Below are positions 1 through 7,427 of a stretch of 12,859 nucleotides of DNA, in pieces. The DNA lies in contig URNG01000090.1 of NCBI GenBank assembly GCA_900549295.1, positions 1-12,859 on the forward strand, given 5' to 3'. Under the pieces are notes generated by a model that worked only from the letters and a program-made list of their open reading frames with translations, searched no databases and was not told where the DNA came from. Each line of letters begins with the position of its first letter. Within the stretch, counting starts at the first letter, position 1. The position numbers and the translations under genes were made by a program. The stretch comes from an uncultured Rhodocyclaceae bacterium. GTDB taxonomy: Bacteria > Pseudomonadota > Gammaproteobacteria > Burkholderiales > Rhodocyclaceae.

Positions 1-18
1 CGGCAGGCGGCGCATCAT
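1..18 (-). CDS. bamB: Start of probable BamB (outer-membrane assembly lipoprotein), cut by window edge
   Basis: Only six codons are visible on the minus strand, reading Met-Met-Arg-Arg-Leu-Pro. The first ATG overlaps the yfgM stop as ATGA, the junction style used throughout this operon. A Met plus basic residues fits the start of a lipoprotein signal peptide. In beta- and gammaproteobacteria the gene after hisS-yfgM is normally bamB (yfgL), a beta-propeller lipoprotein of the BAM complex. The identity is inferred from gene order and not from the sequence. The second ATG (15-13) is an equally possible start. Confidence 0.4.
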
Positions 19-668
19 GCCGCCGCTCCCGCATCGCCGCCCAGCGCATCGAGCTTCTGTTGCAGGATCTCGCGCGCCGGCCCTTCCAGTTTCTTGCCGC
101 CCGCGTCTAATGCCGCCTTATAGGCGGCGCGCGCTTCGGCCGCCTTGCCCTGGGCATTCAGCACGTCGCCCTTCAATTCCTGGGCGCGCACCGCGAAATC
201 GGCCTGCGTCACGGCATTCAGGCGTTGCAGGGCTTCGTCGTAGGCTTCTTCGTCGATCAGTACTTCACTCAGGCGCAGGCGGGCGATTTCGCGCAGTTCG
301 TCCTTGCCGTTGTCGGCCACCCAGGCGAGTTGCGCCCTGGCGGTTTTCAGGTCACCCTGGTCGAAGGAATGGCGCGCCGCCAGCAAGGCGCCCAGACTGG
401 CATAGGTGCTGCGGCCGAAATTTTCCGTCAGTTCGCCGGCGGTGGCTTTGATGCGCGGCGCATCGCCCGCTGCCACCGCCTGTTCCAGCGCGGCGAAAAC
501 GCCCGCCGCCTGCCCGGCCTGCTTGTTCTGATACCAGTTCCACGCCTGCCAGCCGAGCACCGCCAAGGCGGCTACGGTAATCAGGGAAGTGACCAGATTG
601 CCGTACATCTTCCACCAGGTTTTCAGGGTGTCGATCTGTTCCTGTTCTTCGAGATCGTAATGCGCCAT
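15..668 (-). CDS. yfgM: YfgM-family tetratricopeptide membrane protein (ancillary SecYEG translocon subunit)
   Basis: The product is 217 aa. It has a short acidic cytoplasmic N-terminus (DLEEQEQIDTLKTWWK, about residues 5-20), one membrane segment (about 24-43) and a helical, Ala-rich TPR-like domain running to the end. This is the usual YfgM architecture and size. In E. coli YfgM is an inner-membrane protein with its TPR domain in the periplasm; it associates with SecYEG and the chaperone PpiD and hands substrates to periplasmic folding factors. The start is supported by a strong Shine-Dalgarno (GAGGAGG about 9 nt upstream), which lies inside the last Glu codons of hisS. Only 3 nt separate the genes. 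The stop overlaps the probable bamB start. Family assignment is firm; the exact partner in this organism is inferred. Confidence 0.9.
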   Translation of the reverse strand: MAHYDLEEQEQIDTLKTWWKMYGNLVTSLITVAALAVLGWQAWNWYQNKQAGQAAGVFAALEQAVAAGDAPRIKATAGELTENFGRSTYASLGALLAARHSFDQGDLKTARAQLAWVADNGKDELREIARLRLSEVLIDEEAYDEALQRLNAVTQADFAVRAQELKGDVLNAQGKAAEARAAYKAALDAGGKKLEGPAREILQQKLDALGGDAGAAA

Positions 669-671
669 GTT

Positions 672-1961
672 TTATTCCTCCTCGCCGGCGTCGACCATAG
701 TGTCGATGATGGCGCCGGCTAGTTCATCGACTTTCATTTTACGTTGCTCCCAGCCGGCTTCGCGCAGGGCCTTCAGTTGCGCTTCGCCGCTGGCCGCTTC
801 ATCGTCGCCGATGATGACGGCGAAACTCGCGCCGCTGCCATCGGCTTTCTTCATCTGCGATTTGAAGGAGCCGCCGCCGCAGTGCAGCAGCACGTCCAGC
901 CCCTGATCGCGCAGACCTTCGGCAACGCGGAAAGCCAGCCGCCCCGCCGCTTCGCCCTGATGCACGACATACACGTCCGGCGCCGGTTCAGCCGGCGCGC
1001 CGTCCGCCTCGCGGATGAGGGCGATCAGGCGTTCCACGCCCATGGCGAAGCCGCAGGCCGGCGTCGGCTTGCCGCCCAGTTGCTCGACCAGACCGTCGTA
1101 GCGCCCGCCGGCGCAGACCGTGCCTTGCGCGCCCAGTTTGTCGGTGACCCACTCGAACACGGTGAGATTGTAGTAATCCAGCCCGCGCACCAGGCGCGGG
1201 TTGATGGTGAATGGCAGCCCGGCATCCCGCAGAATCTGCTGCACGCCCTCAAAGTGCGCCAGCGATTCGGGGCCGAGGTAGTCGATCAGTTTCGGCGCGG
1301 CGGCGCAGATGTCTTGCAGGGCCGGATTCTTGCTGTCGAGAATGCGCAGCGGATTGGTATAGAGGCGGCGTTTGGCGTCTTCATCCAGACTGGCCTGATG
1401 CTGCTCGAACCAGGCGATCAGGGCGGCGCGATGCTCGGCCCGTTCGGCAGGCTGGCCCAGGCTGTTGATCTGCAATTCGATGCCGTCCAGCCCGAGATCG
1501 TCCCACAGGCGGGCGCACATCAGGATCAATTCGGCGTCGATGTCCGGCCCGTTCATGCCGAAGGTTTCCACGCCGACCTGATGGAACTGCCGGTAGCGGC
1601 CCTTCTGCGGGCGCTCGTGGCGGAACATCTGGCCCATGTAGTACAGGCGCTGCGTCTGGCGCGCTGCCAGATTGTGCTCGATCACCGCCCGCACGCAGCC
1701 CGCCGTGCCTTCCGGGCGCAGGGTCAGCGCCTCGCCGTTCAGGCTGTCGACGAAGGAATACATTTCCTTCTCGACGATGTCGGTCACTTCGCCGATCGCC
1801 CGCTTGAAAAGCGGCGTCGGCTCGACGATGGGCATGCGGATCGGCTTGTAGCCGTAGCCTTTCAGCCAGCTACGGATGGCGTCCTCGAACAATTCCCAGA
1901 ATGCCGCTTCTTCCGGCAGGATGTCGTTCATCCCGCGCACGGCCTGCAATGTCTGACTCAT
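672..1961 (-). CDS. hisS: Histidyl-tRNA synthetase
   Basis: This 429-aa cytoplasmic class II aminoacyl-tRNA synthetase charges tRNA-His. The N-terminus (SQTLQAVRGMNDILPEE) is typical of HisRS. Motif 1 lies around residues 44-70. Motif 2 spans LRPEGTAGCVRA (81-92) and FRHERPQKGRYRQFHQ (113-128). The histidine-binding loop LVRGLDYY is at 257-264, motif 3 (GFAMGVERL) at 304-312, and the anticodon-binding domain fills about 330-425. The reading frame stays open upstream to 2210, but the HisRS N-terminus fixes the start at 1961, where ATG overlaps the ispG stop as ATGA. An AGAAGAAG-like purine run precedes it. All motifs are intact and the length is normal for the family. Confidence 0.97.
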   Translation of the reverse strand: MSQTLQAVRGMNDILPEEAAFWELFEDAIRSWLKGYGYKPIRMPIVEPTPLFKRAIGEVTDIVEKEMYSFVDSLNGEALTLRPEGTAGCVRAVIEHNLAARQTQRLYYMGQMFRHERPQKGRYRQFHQVGVETFGMNGPDIDAELILMCARLWDDLGLDGIELQINSLGQPAERAEHRAALIAWFEQHQASLDEDAKRRLYTNPLRILDSKNPALQDICAAAPKLIDYLGPESLAHFEGVQQILRDAGLPFTINPRLVRGLDYYNLTVFEWVTDKLGAQGTVCAGGRYDGLVEQLGGKPTPACGFAMGVERLIALIREADGAPAEPAPDVYVVHQGEAAGRLAFRVAEGLRDQGLDVLLHCGGGSFKSQMKKADGSGASFAVIIGDDEAASGEAQLKALREAGWEQRKMKVDELAGAIIDTMVDAGEEE

Positions 1962-3187
1962 GCGGATAACTTCTTCTTGTAAGTGCGCGCCACATAGCGC
2001 TCGATGACTTCCTTGAACTCGCTGGCGATGTTGTCGCCCTTCAAGGTGATGGTTTTCTGGCCGTCCTCGAAGACCGGCATGGCCGGCGCTTCGCCGGTGC
2101 CGGGCAGGGAAATGCCGATGTTGGCGTGTTTCGATTCGCCCGGCCCGTTGACGATGCAGCCCATGACGGCGAGCGTCATGTTCTCCGCGCCGTCGTATTG
2201 CAGTTTCCATTCCGGCATCCGCTCGCGCACGAAATCCTGCACTTCGCCCGCCAGTTCCTGAAACAGCGTGCTGGTGGTGCGCCCGCAGCCGGGGCAGGCC
2301 ACCACCATCGGCGTGAAGGCGCGCAGCCCCATCGTTTGCAGGATTTCCTGGGCGACGATCACTTCCTGCGTGCGCGCGCCGCCCGGTTCCGGCGTCAGCG
2401 AAATGCGGATGGTGTCGCCGATGCCTTCCTGCAACAGCACGGCCAGCGCCGCCGTCGAGGCGACGATGCCCTTGGAACCCATGCCGGCCTCGGTCAGCCC
2501 CAGATGTAGCGCGTAATCGGAGCGCTCGGCCAGTTTGCGGTAGATGGCGATCAAATCCTGCACGCTCGACACCTTGCAGGAAAGAATGATCTTTTCACCC
2601 GCCAGACCGATTTCTTCCGCCTTGGCTGCGGACTCCAGCGCCGACACCACCATCGCGTGACGCATCATTTCGGTCGCGTCCAGCGGCTGCGGCAGGCGCG
2701 AATTCTCGTCCATCAGGCGCGCCAGCAATTCCTGGTCGAGACTGCCCCAATTGACGCCGATACGCACCGGTTTGTCGTATTTGCAGGCGAGTTCGACCAT
2801 CTGCGCGAACTGCTCGTCCTTCTTCCTGCCGAAGCCGACGTTGCCGGGATTGATGCGGTATTTGGCGAGCGCCTCGGCGCAGCCTGGATGTTCGGTGAGC
2901 AGGCGATGGCCGTTGTAGTGAAAATCGCCGATCAGCGGCACGGCGCAATGCATGCGATCCAGATGCTCGCGGATCAGCGGCACGGCGGCGGCGGCTTCCG
3001 GCGAGTTCACCGTGATGCGCACCAGTTCCGAACCGGCGCGCGCCAACTCGGCGCACTGGATGGCCGTTTTCAGATAATCCGCCGTATCGGTATTGGTCAT
3101 CGACTGGATGACCACCGGCGCATCGCCCCCCATGCGGACATGGCCGACCTGCGTGACGCGCGTGGGGCGTTTTGCTGCAAAACTCAA
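1958..3187 (-). CDS. ispG: 4-hydroxy-3-methylbut-2-enyl diphosphate synthase (IspG/GcpE)
   Basis: IspG is the penultimate enzyme of the MEP isoprenoid pathway. It reductively converts methylerythritol cyclodiphosphate to HMBPP using a [4Fe-4S] cluster. The 409-aa protein has an N-terminal TIM-barrel part (residues 5 to about 290) and a C-terminal iron-sulfur domain. The expected cluster ligands are visible: Cys298 and Cys301 (ACPGCGR), Cys344 (MGCIVNGPGE) and Glu351. The start is TTG at 3187. GGAG sits 6 nt upstream and overlaps the rodZ stop, and the Met-Ser-Phe-Ala-Ala-Lys-Arg-Pro start leads straight into the conserved barrel, so no later start fits better. Length exceeds E. coli IspG (372 aa); from memory, betaproteobacterial versions are commonly longer. 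The stop overlaps hisS (ATGA). Confidence 0.96.
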   Translation of the reverse strand: MSFAAKRPTRVTQVGHVRMGGDAPVVIQSMTNTDTADYLKTAIQCAELARAGSELVRITVNSPEAAAAVPLIREHLDRMHCAVPLIGDFHYNGHRLLTEHPGCAEALAKYRINPGNVGFGRKKDEQFAQMVELACKYDKPVRIGVNWGSLDQELLARLMDENSRLPQPLDATEMMRHAMVVSALESAAKAEEIGLAGEKIILSCKVSSVQDLIAIYRKLAERSDYALHLGLTEAGMGSKGIVASTAALAVLLQEGIGDTIRISLTPEPGGARTQEVIVAQEILQTMGLRAFTPMVVACPGCGRTTSTLFQELAGEVQDFVRERMPEWKLQYDGAENMTLAVMGCIVNGPGESKHANIGISLPGTGEAPAMPVFEDGQKTITLKGDNIASEFKEVIERYVARTYKKKLSA

Positions 3188-3197
3188 GACTTACTCC
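3185..3197 (-). promoter_or_regulatory. Ribosome binding site plus TTG start of ispG
   Basis: On the minus strand GGAG is followed by TAAGTC and then TTG. The GGAG overlaps the last codons and stop of rodZ. There is no ATG nearby that would retain the conserved IspG N-terminus. This spacing is what decides for the rare TTG start, and it implies that translation of ispG is coupled to termination on rodZ. Confidence 0.6.
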
Positions 3198-4238
3198 AGA
3201 ACCAGGCGGGCCACGTCGCCCCGGCTATGCGGCGCGAGATCGACGGGTTTGCCGCGCCAGAACAGCTTGACGCCGGGCGCGTAACCCACCGTCACCGACA
3301 GCGGCCCCTGTCCGTGCACCTGCGGCGCAACACCCGCTGCCACACGCTGCGAAAACACCACTTTCTGTTCATGATCGCGCACTTCGATCCAGGCTTCCTG
3401 GCTGACCACGAAACGCACGGGAGCAACCGGGCCTGCGGCCAACGCGGGCCCGGGCGGCGGCGCTGCCACGGGTTGGGCCGTCACCGCAGGAGCGGGTGGG
3501 GCAACCGGCACAGTAGCCGACATTACAACCCGCCGGGTGGGGCGGGCGCCCCGGCGGCGGGGCGGGCGGGGCCGCCGGTGCCACAGCCGGTGCGGGAACC
3601 TGCACCGCCGGTGCCGCCGCCGTTACCGGGGCGTCCGCTGTTTCAGCCGCATCTTCCGCTGCTTCGGATGCGGGCGCGATCAGCTCCTGATTGCTTGCCC
3701 CTGGCGGATACAAGGGTTCCGGCTGCTGCTCCGGTACAGGGGCGACCGCGACCGGCGCACGCGACGAAAGCAGTTCCTGGATGCGCCCCTGCAACACGCT
3801 CAAATCGCCCGGCAGCAGGAAGTACCCCAGCACGGCCAGCAGCAATACGAACAGGCCCAGCAGCATCACCGAGCGATCCTTCTTCTTGCTGGTGCCCGCC
3901 ATCGGCTCCGTCGGCGAGGAAGCCGGAATGTCGAGCCTGGCCACGGGTTTTTCCAGTTGCCGGTCCAGCGCCTCCATCAGCGGGCCGGCGTCGAGCGCCA
4001 GCAGACGGGCGTAGTTGCGCACGAAACCGCGCACGAAAGTCGTCCCCGGCAAGGCCGACCACTGATCGGCTTCCAGCGCAGCCAGTTGGCGCTCACTCAG
4101 TTTGAGCGTGCGCGCAATGTCGGCAATCGGCAACTGCCGCGCCTCGCGCGCCTCGCGCAGGCTTTGTCCTACCGACTGCGGGGCATGATCGACGATGAGC
4201 GTCACTGCGTCATCGACAAGCGCCTGTGTTTCACTCAT
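3191..4238 (-). pseudogene. rodZ: RodZ cell-shape protein, split by a frameshift in the Pro/Ala linker
   Basis: The start (ATG at 4238) overlaps the pilF stop as ATGA. The first frame encodes a cytoplasmic HTH_25 domain (about residues 23-85), a Lys-rich patch, one membrane segment (about 123-142) and a Pro/Ala-rich periplasmic linker. It then runs on out of register to 3369. The RodZ C-terminal domain (DUF4115: FVVSQEAWIEVRD to DVARLVLE) is encoded in another frame, readable from about 3570 and ending at TAA 3191-3193. The span is 1,048 nt, one more than 349 codons, so one extra base or two missing bases would reconcile the frames. The break lies in 3525-3575, a stretch full of CCCC/GGGG runs, so assembly error is likely. 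RodZ links MreB to the elongasome; it is rarely lost by rod-shaped cells. If the break is real, the product lacks its periplasmic domain. Confidence 0.85.
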
Positions 4239-5077
4239 TCGAAATTTCCCTTAAGGAATTGTTGATATTCCTCGGACGTCGGATAGCGGCTGCGCAATTG
4301 TGCCGCATAGCCGCTTTCTGCCTGCCTGTTGCCCGCCTTGCGCTCGATCCGCACCCCCAGCCACAGGGCGGCAGGGCTGGCCGGTTCCATCATGCGCAAG
4401 GCGTCGTTCAAATAGATGCGCGCTTCTTCGCTGTTGCCCTGGCGAAAGAAAATATCCGCCAGCCCGAGCCGCGCCGGCACGGCACCGCTGCGCGACACAC
4501 GCACGGCCTGCAGGTAGTGGCGCTGCGCCCCGTCGGTATCGCCGACGCGCAGAAGGCAGTTGCCGAGATTGGTGTGGGCGCGGTCCGGCGTTTCATAGAG
4601 CGGATCGCGCAATGCACGCTCGAAATAAGGCACCGACTCGCGCACCTTGCCGGTTTCACAGAGGAACCAGCCGTAGTTGTTGTTGATTTCCGGGTTATCC
4701 GGCGCGCGCGACAAGGCGCGGCTGAAATCGGCCTCGGCCTTGGCAAATTCCTTCAGATCGGCATACACCAGCGCCCGCACGCTCAAGGCGGTGGAGTAAT
4801 TCGGATCGATGCCGATCGCATTGCTCAGATGATCGATCGCCGCTCCCGGGTTGCCCTCCTGAAAATACAGCGAGCCCAGTTCGGTGTGGATGCGCGCCCG
4901 GGTGCGCGGATCGGCCGGAGTCGGCTCGCTGCTGCGGCTGTCATTCATTGCCGGCCCGCTGCTGCCGCTCGTGGGCACCTTGGAAAAATCATATTGCGCC
5001 TGCGCGCCGGCAGGCAGGCACACGGCAAAAGCAATCAGCGAAAAACAGATACGCAGCGAGGGCAAGCAGTTCTTCAT
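4235..5077 (-). CDS. pilW: Type IV pilus biogenesis/stability protein PilW (PilF), TPR pilotin
   Basis: The product is 280 aa: an N-terminal signal sequence (hydrophobic about residues 8-24, candidate cleavage after AQA at 25-27), a Ser/Pro-rich spacer (about 32-60) and about six TPR units (61-275). The motif NNNYGWFLC (132-140) is characteristic of PilF/PilW. The family helps the PilQ secretin localise and multimerise in the outer membrane for type IV pili. The gene lies between rlmN and rodZ, as in many beta- and gammaproteobacteria, with ATGA overlaps at both ends. Unlike Pseudomonas PilF, no canonical lipobox is present: the only cysteine near the end of the hydrophobic core is in FAVC (17-20), with Val at -1. 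The protein may therefore be a soluble periplasmic form. Family identity is firm. Confidence 0.9.
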   Translation of the reverse strand: MKNCLPSLRICFSLIAFAVCLPAGAQAQYDFSKVPTSGSSGPAMNDSRSSEPTPADPRTRARIHTELGSLYFQEGNPGAAIDHLSNAIGIDPNYSTALSVRALVYADLKEFAKAEADFSRALSRAPDNPEINNNYGWFLCETGKVRESVPYFERALRDPLYETPDRAHTNLGNCLLRVGDTDGAQRHYLQAVRVSRSGAVPARLGLADIFFRQGNSEEARIYLNDALRMMEPASPAALWLGVRIERKAGNRQAESGYAAQLRSRYPTSEEYQQFLKGNFE

Positions 5078-6168
5078 GCACTGGACTCCATGACGGAAAT
5101 GGTTTTCTCCAGCCGGCGACGGGTTTTGTCCTGCACCTGGCCGGCCAGTTGACCACAGGCGGCGTCGATGTCGTCACCGCGCGTCTTGCGCGTGGTGGTA
5201 ACGATGCCGCCTTGCAGCAGGATTTCGCCGAAACGGCGCACCCGTTCCGCCGGCGAACGGCGGAACGATGAACCGGGAAAGGGATTGAATGGAATCAGGT
5301 TGAACTTGCACGGCACGTCGCGCACCAGCGCCAGCAGTTCGCGCGCCTGCGCGTCGCTGTCGTTGACGCCGGCCAGCATGGTGTATTCGAAGGTGATGAA
5401 ATCGCGAGGCGCCTTGGTGAGATAACGCTGGCAGGCGGCCAGCAGGTCGCGCAGGGGGTATTTCCGGTTGATTGGCACCAGCTCGTCGCGCAGCGCGTCG
5501 TTCGGCGCGTGCAGCGACACGGCGAGCGCCACCGGGCAATCCTCGCGCAGGCGGTCGATCACCGGTACCAGCCCGGAAGTCGATACCGTCACCCGGCGGC
5601 GCGACAGGCCGTAGGCGTTGTCGTCCAGCATCAGGTGCAGTGCGGTCACGGTGTTGTCGTAATTGGCGAGCGGCTCGCCCATGCCCATCAGGACGACGTT
5701 GGAAATCACCCGCTCGTCACCATGCACCGCCCCCAGCGCCTTGTTCGCCTGCCATAGCTGGCCGATGATCTCGCTCACCGTCAGGTTGCGGTTGAAGCCC
5801 TGCTTGCCGGTCGAGCAGAAAGCGCAGTCGAGCGCGCAGCCGGCCTGCGTCGAAATGCACAGGGTGCCGCGCTCGTCCTCGGGGATGAACACCGTTTCAA
5901 CGGCATTGCCGTTGCCGACGTCGATCAGGAACTTGCGCGTGCCGTCGTCCGACAGTTTGTCCGAAACGACGGCTGGCGGAGATACCGCCGCCAGCGCCTT
6001 GAGCTTGTCGCGCAGGCTCTTGGCGAGGTCGGTCATGGCATCGAAATCTGCCACGCCGGAACGATGCATCCAGCGCAATACCTGCTTGGCGCGAAAAGGT
6101 TTTTCACCCTGTTCGGCAAACCAGGCAGTCAGGCCGGCGGCATCGTAATCCAGCAGATTGACAGTCAT
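5074..6168 (-). CDS. rlmN: Dual-specificity 23S rRNA (A2503-C2)/tRNA (A37-C2) methyltransferase RlmN
   Basis: RlmN is a radical SAM enzyme that methylates C2 of adenosine 2503 in 23S rRNA and adenosine 37 in some tRNAs, affecting translational fidelity. The 364-aa sequence has the family's small N-terminal helical domain, then the CxxxCxxC iron-sulfur motif (Cys111, Cys115, Cys118) within STQAGCALDCAFC. MGMGEPLANYDN (161-172) follows, and the C-terminal GDDIDAACGQL carries Cys338, which by homology is the methyl-carrying catalytic cysteine. All catalytic elements are present and the length is normal. The ATG at 6168 lies 19 nt after ndk. No good Shine-Dalgarno is visible there, but the following MTVNLLDYDAAGL is a typical RlmN start. 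The stop overlaps pilW (ATGA). Confidence 0.96.
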   Translation of the reverse strand: MTVNLLDYDAAGLTAWFAEQGEKPFRAKQVLRWMHRSGVADFDAMTDLAKSLRDKLKALAAVSPPAVVSDKLSDDGTRKFLIDVGNGNAVETVFIPEDERGTLCISTQAGCALDCAFCSTGKQGFNRNLTVSEIIGQLWQANKALGAVHGDERVISNVVLMGMGEPLANYDNTVTALHLMLDDNAYGLSRRRVTVSTSGLVPVIDRLREDCPVALAVSLHAPNDALRDELVPINRKYPLRDLLAACQRYLTKAPRDFITFEYTMLAGVNDSDAQARELLALVRDVPCKFNLIPFNPFPGSSFRRSPAERVRRFGEILLQGGIVTTTRKTRGDDIDAACGQLAGQVQDKTRRRLEKTISVMESSA

Positions 6169-6187
6169 GTAGCGCGGTTTCGCAGTC

Positions 6188-6616
6188 TCAGCGACCGGAA
6201 TAGGTGTTCATGCCGGGGAAGAAGAAAGCCACTTCCACGGCGGCGGTTTCCGGGGCGTCCGAACCATGCACGGCGTTGGCGTCGATGGATTCGGCGAAGT
6301 CGGCGCGGATGGTGCCTTTGTCGGCCTTCTTCGGGTCGGTGGCGCCCATCAGTTCGCGGTTCTTGGCGATAGCGTTCTCGCCTTCCAGGCACTGGATCAT
6401 CACCGGGCCGGAGGTCATGAAATCGACCAGATCCTTGAAGAAGGGGCGTTCCTTGTGCACGGCGTAGAACTGGCCTGCTTCCTGTTCCGACAGCCAGGTC
6501 ATGCGGGCGGCGATGACCTTCAGGCCGGCGGCCTCGAAGCGGGAATAGATCTGGCCGATGACGTTCTTCTTGACGGCATCCGGTTTGATGATGGAAAGCG
6601 TGCGTTCGATAGCCAT
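6188..6616 (-). CDS. ndk: Nucleoside diphosphate kinase
   Basis: Ndk transfers the terminal phosphate between nucleoside triphosphates and diphosphates through a phosphohistidine and balances NTP/dNTP pools in the cytoplasm. The 142-aa protein has the usual bacterial length. It shows RTLSIIKPDAV (5-15, with Lys11 in the nucleotide site), NVIGQI (18-23) and the catalytic histidine in NAVHGSD (His117). The start is ATG at 6616 with GGAG about 6 nt upstream. It is the first gene of the dense housekeeping operon and has its own candidate promoter immediately upstream. The ndk-rlmN neighbourhood is common in beta- and gammaproteobacteria. Nothing is unusual in the protein. Confidence 0.97.
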   Translation of the reverse strand: MAIERTLSIIKPDAVKKNVIGQIYSRFEAAGLKVIAARMTWLSEQEAGQFYAVHKERPFFKDLVDFMTSGPVMIQCLEGENAIAKNRELMGATDPKKADKGTIRADFAESIDANAVHGSDAPETAAVEVAFFFPGMNTYSGR

Positions 6617-6652
6617 GTTTACTCCAGTAAGGCGGTCGGTTAAAAACGCGAA

Positions 6653-6661
6653 ATTCTAGCA
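6653..6661 (-). promoter_or_regulatory. Candidate extended -10 promoter of the ndk operon
   Basis: On the minus strand the sequence reads TGC followed by TAGAAT, matching the extended -10 form TGN-TATAAT with five of six bases in the hexamer. It sits about 37 nt upstream of the ndk ATG. No convincing -35 is seen at the right distance, which extended -10 promoters can tolerate. The 55-bp gap before ndk is the last sizeable intergenic space before a run of overlapping genes, so a promoter here makes sense. It was found by eye only. Confidence 0.4.
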
Positions 6662-6671
6662 GATCGAGCGT

Positions 6672-7358
6672 TCAGCGCGTGGCATCCGGTACGATTTCCG
6701 CTGACTGCAAGGGTTCCCGCAAACGCGCAAAATCGCGCGGCGGCACATACTGCAGCAATTCCTTGCCCTTGGCATCGACCACGATGTCCAGCCCCCTGTC
6801 GGCGTACAGGAGATGCACCCGCTCCGCCGATACCGGCAAACGCTCGTCCGGCGCGCCGAAGCGCTCGATCAGGGTCGCCTCATCCAGATTGACCGTGGGA
6901 ATCACGCTGATCGACTGCACCGGCAGGGTTTCCGCCAGCGCGCGATCGTCCGCCGCCAGGCGGATCTTGCGCGTCGTGCTTTCCATGTATTCCGCCTTCG
7001 GCGCGCGCTCAATCATGCCGGCCAGCATCTGCGGCGTCACTTCCACCGTCAGCACCACCTTCGCCAGCACGAAGCCCAGGCGCAATTCGCTGTAATAGGC
7101 TTCCAGGCTCCCCGCCTCGCCCGGCGCGGCGACGATCGCCAGTTCCGGCTCGCCGCCCAGAACGTGCAAGGCTTCGCCCAGGCGGTCGCGGCCCAGCGCG
7201 ATGCCGAAAACCCGGCTGTTGCCCGCCTCATCCACCTCGATCTGCCACGGCAGGCCGGTATTGTGATCCTCCCCCGCCTGCCGGCCGATGTCGGTGAAAA
7301 AGAAAGGCAACACCAGCGCCAGCAGCATCAACCCCAGAATCAGGAAGGCACGTTTCAT
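6672..7358 (-). CDS. Membrane-anchored hypothetical protein with two similar halves
   Basis: I do not recognise this 228-aa protein. The start at 7358 (MKRAFLILGL) gives a short basic end followed by a hydrophobic segment (about 4-22), which is either a membrane anchor or an uncleaved signal. An in-frame Met 10 codons earlier looks less natural. The rest is soluble and probably periplasmic. It has two similar parts: residues 51-105 (FGIALGRDRLGEALHVLGGEP, then YYSELRLGFVLAKVVLTV) and residues 156-206 (VNLDEATLIERFGAPDERL, then HLLYADRGLDIVVDAKGKE). Both are laid out as helix, LG/FGxP turn, then beta strands, which recalls BamE/SmpA-like domains; that is inference. The gene lies 69 nt after the M48 peptidase and 55 nt before ndk, on the same strand. 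Confidence 0.8.
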   Translation of the reverse strand: MKRAFLILGLMLLALVLPFFFTDIGRQAGEDHNTGLPWQIEVDEAGNSRVFGIALGRDRLGEALHVLGGEPELAIVAAPGEAGSLEAYYSELRLGFVLAKVVLTVEVTPQMLAGMIERAPKAEYMESTTRKIRLAADDRALAETLPVQSISVIPTVNLDEATLIERFGAPDERLPVSAERVHLLYADRGLDIVVDAKGKELLQYVPPRDFARLREPLQSAEIVPDATR

Positions 7359-7401
7359 GATTTGACTCAAAAAATTTGAAGATGGCATTGTGCCACAGGC
7401 C

Positions 7402-7420
7402 GCCGGGCGGCCCGCCCGGC
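7402..7420. repeat. GC-rich intergenic inverted repeat after the M48 peptidase gene
   Basis: The arms GCCGGGCGG and CCGCCCGGC are perfect complements separated by one base; in RNA this would fold as a 7-bp stem with a 5-nt loop. It begins 8 nt after the peptidase stop. No T-run follows on either strand, so it is not a standard intrinsic terminator. It could act as a weak pause site or mRNA 3'-end stabiliser. Confidence 0.35.
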
Positions 7421-7427
7421 CCGCAGG

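Noticed and set aside
1965..1972. Second copy of the half-site GATAACTT near the hisS start
   Set aside because: It is a single 8-bp half-site without a partner arm, inside coding sequence. It is probably chance.
744..1982. Long plus-strand open frame (412 codons) antisense to hisS
   Set aside because: The hisS motifs on the other strand are complete. This frame has shadow composition and no supporting start signal.
1962..2210. N-terminal extension of hisS into ispG
   Set aside because: The frame is open, but the extra residues are out-of-frame ispG sequence. The family N-terminus and the ATGA overlap fix the start at 1961.
2657..4105. Long plus-strand open frame (482 codons) antisense to ispG and rodZ
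   Set aside because: It is antisense to well-identified genes, is rich in Arg/His/Ala/Pro and has no recognisable motif. Such frames are expected in GC-rich DNA with few stop codons.
4138..4162. Short tandem repeat (Arg-Glu-Ala units) in the rodZ HTH domain
   Set aside because: It is only about two copies, in frame, within a normal amphipathic helix of the domain. It is not a functional DNA repeat.
7383..7397. TGGCA-TTG-TGCCA dyad and sigma-54-like TGGCAC upstream of the hypothetical gene
   Set aside because: There is no TTGC-type -12 element at the required spacing. The arms are only 5 bp, which is too weak to call a promoter or operator.
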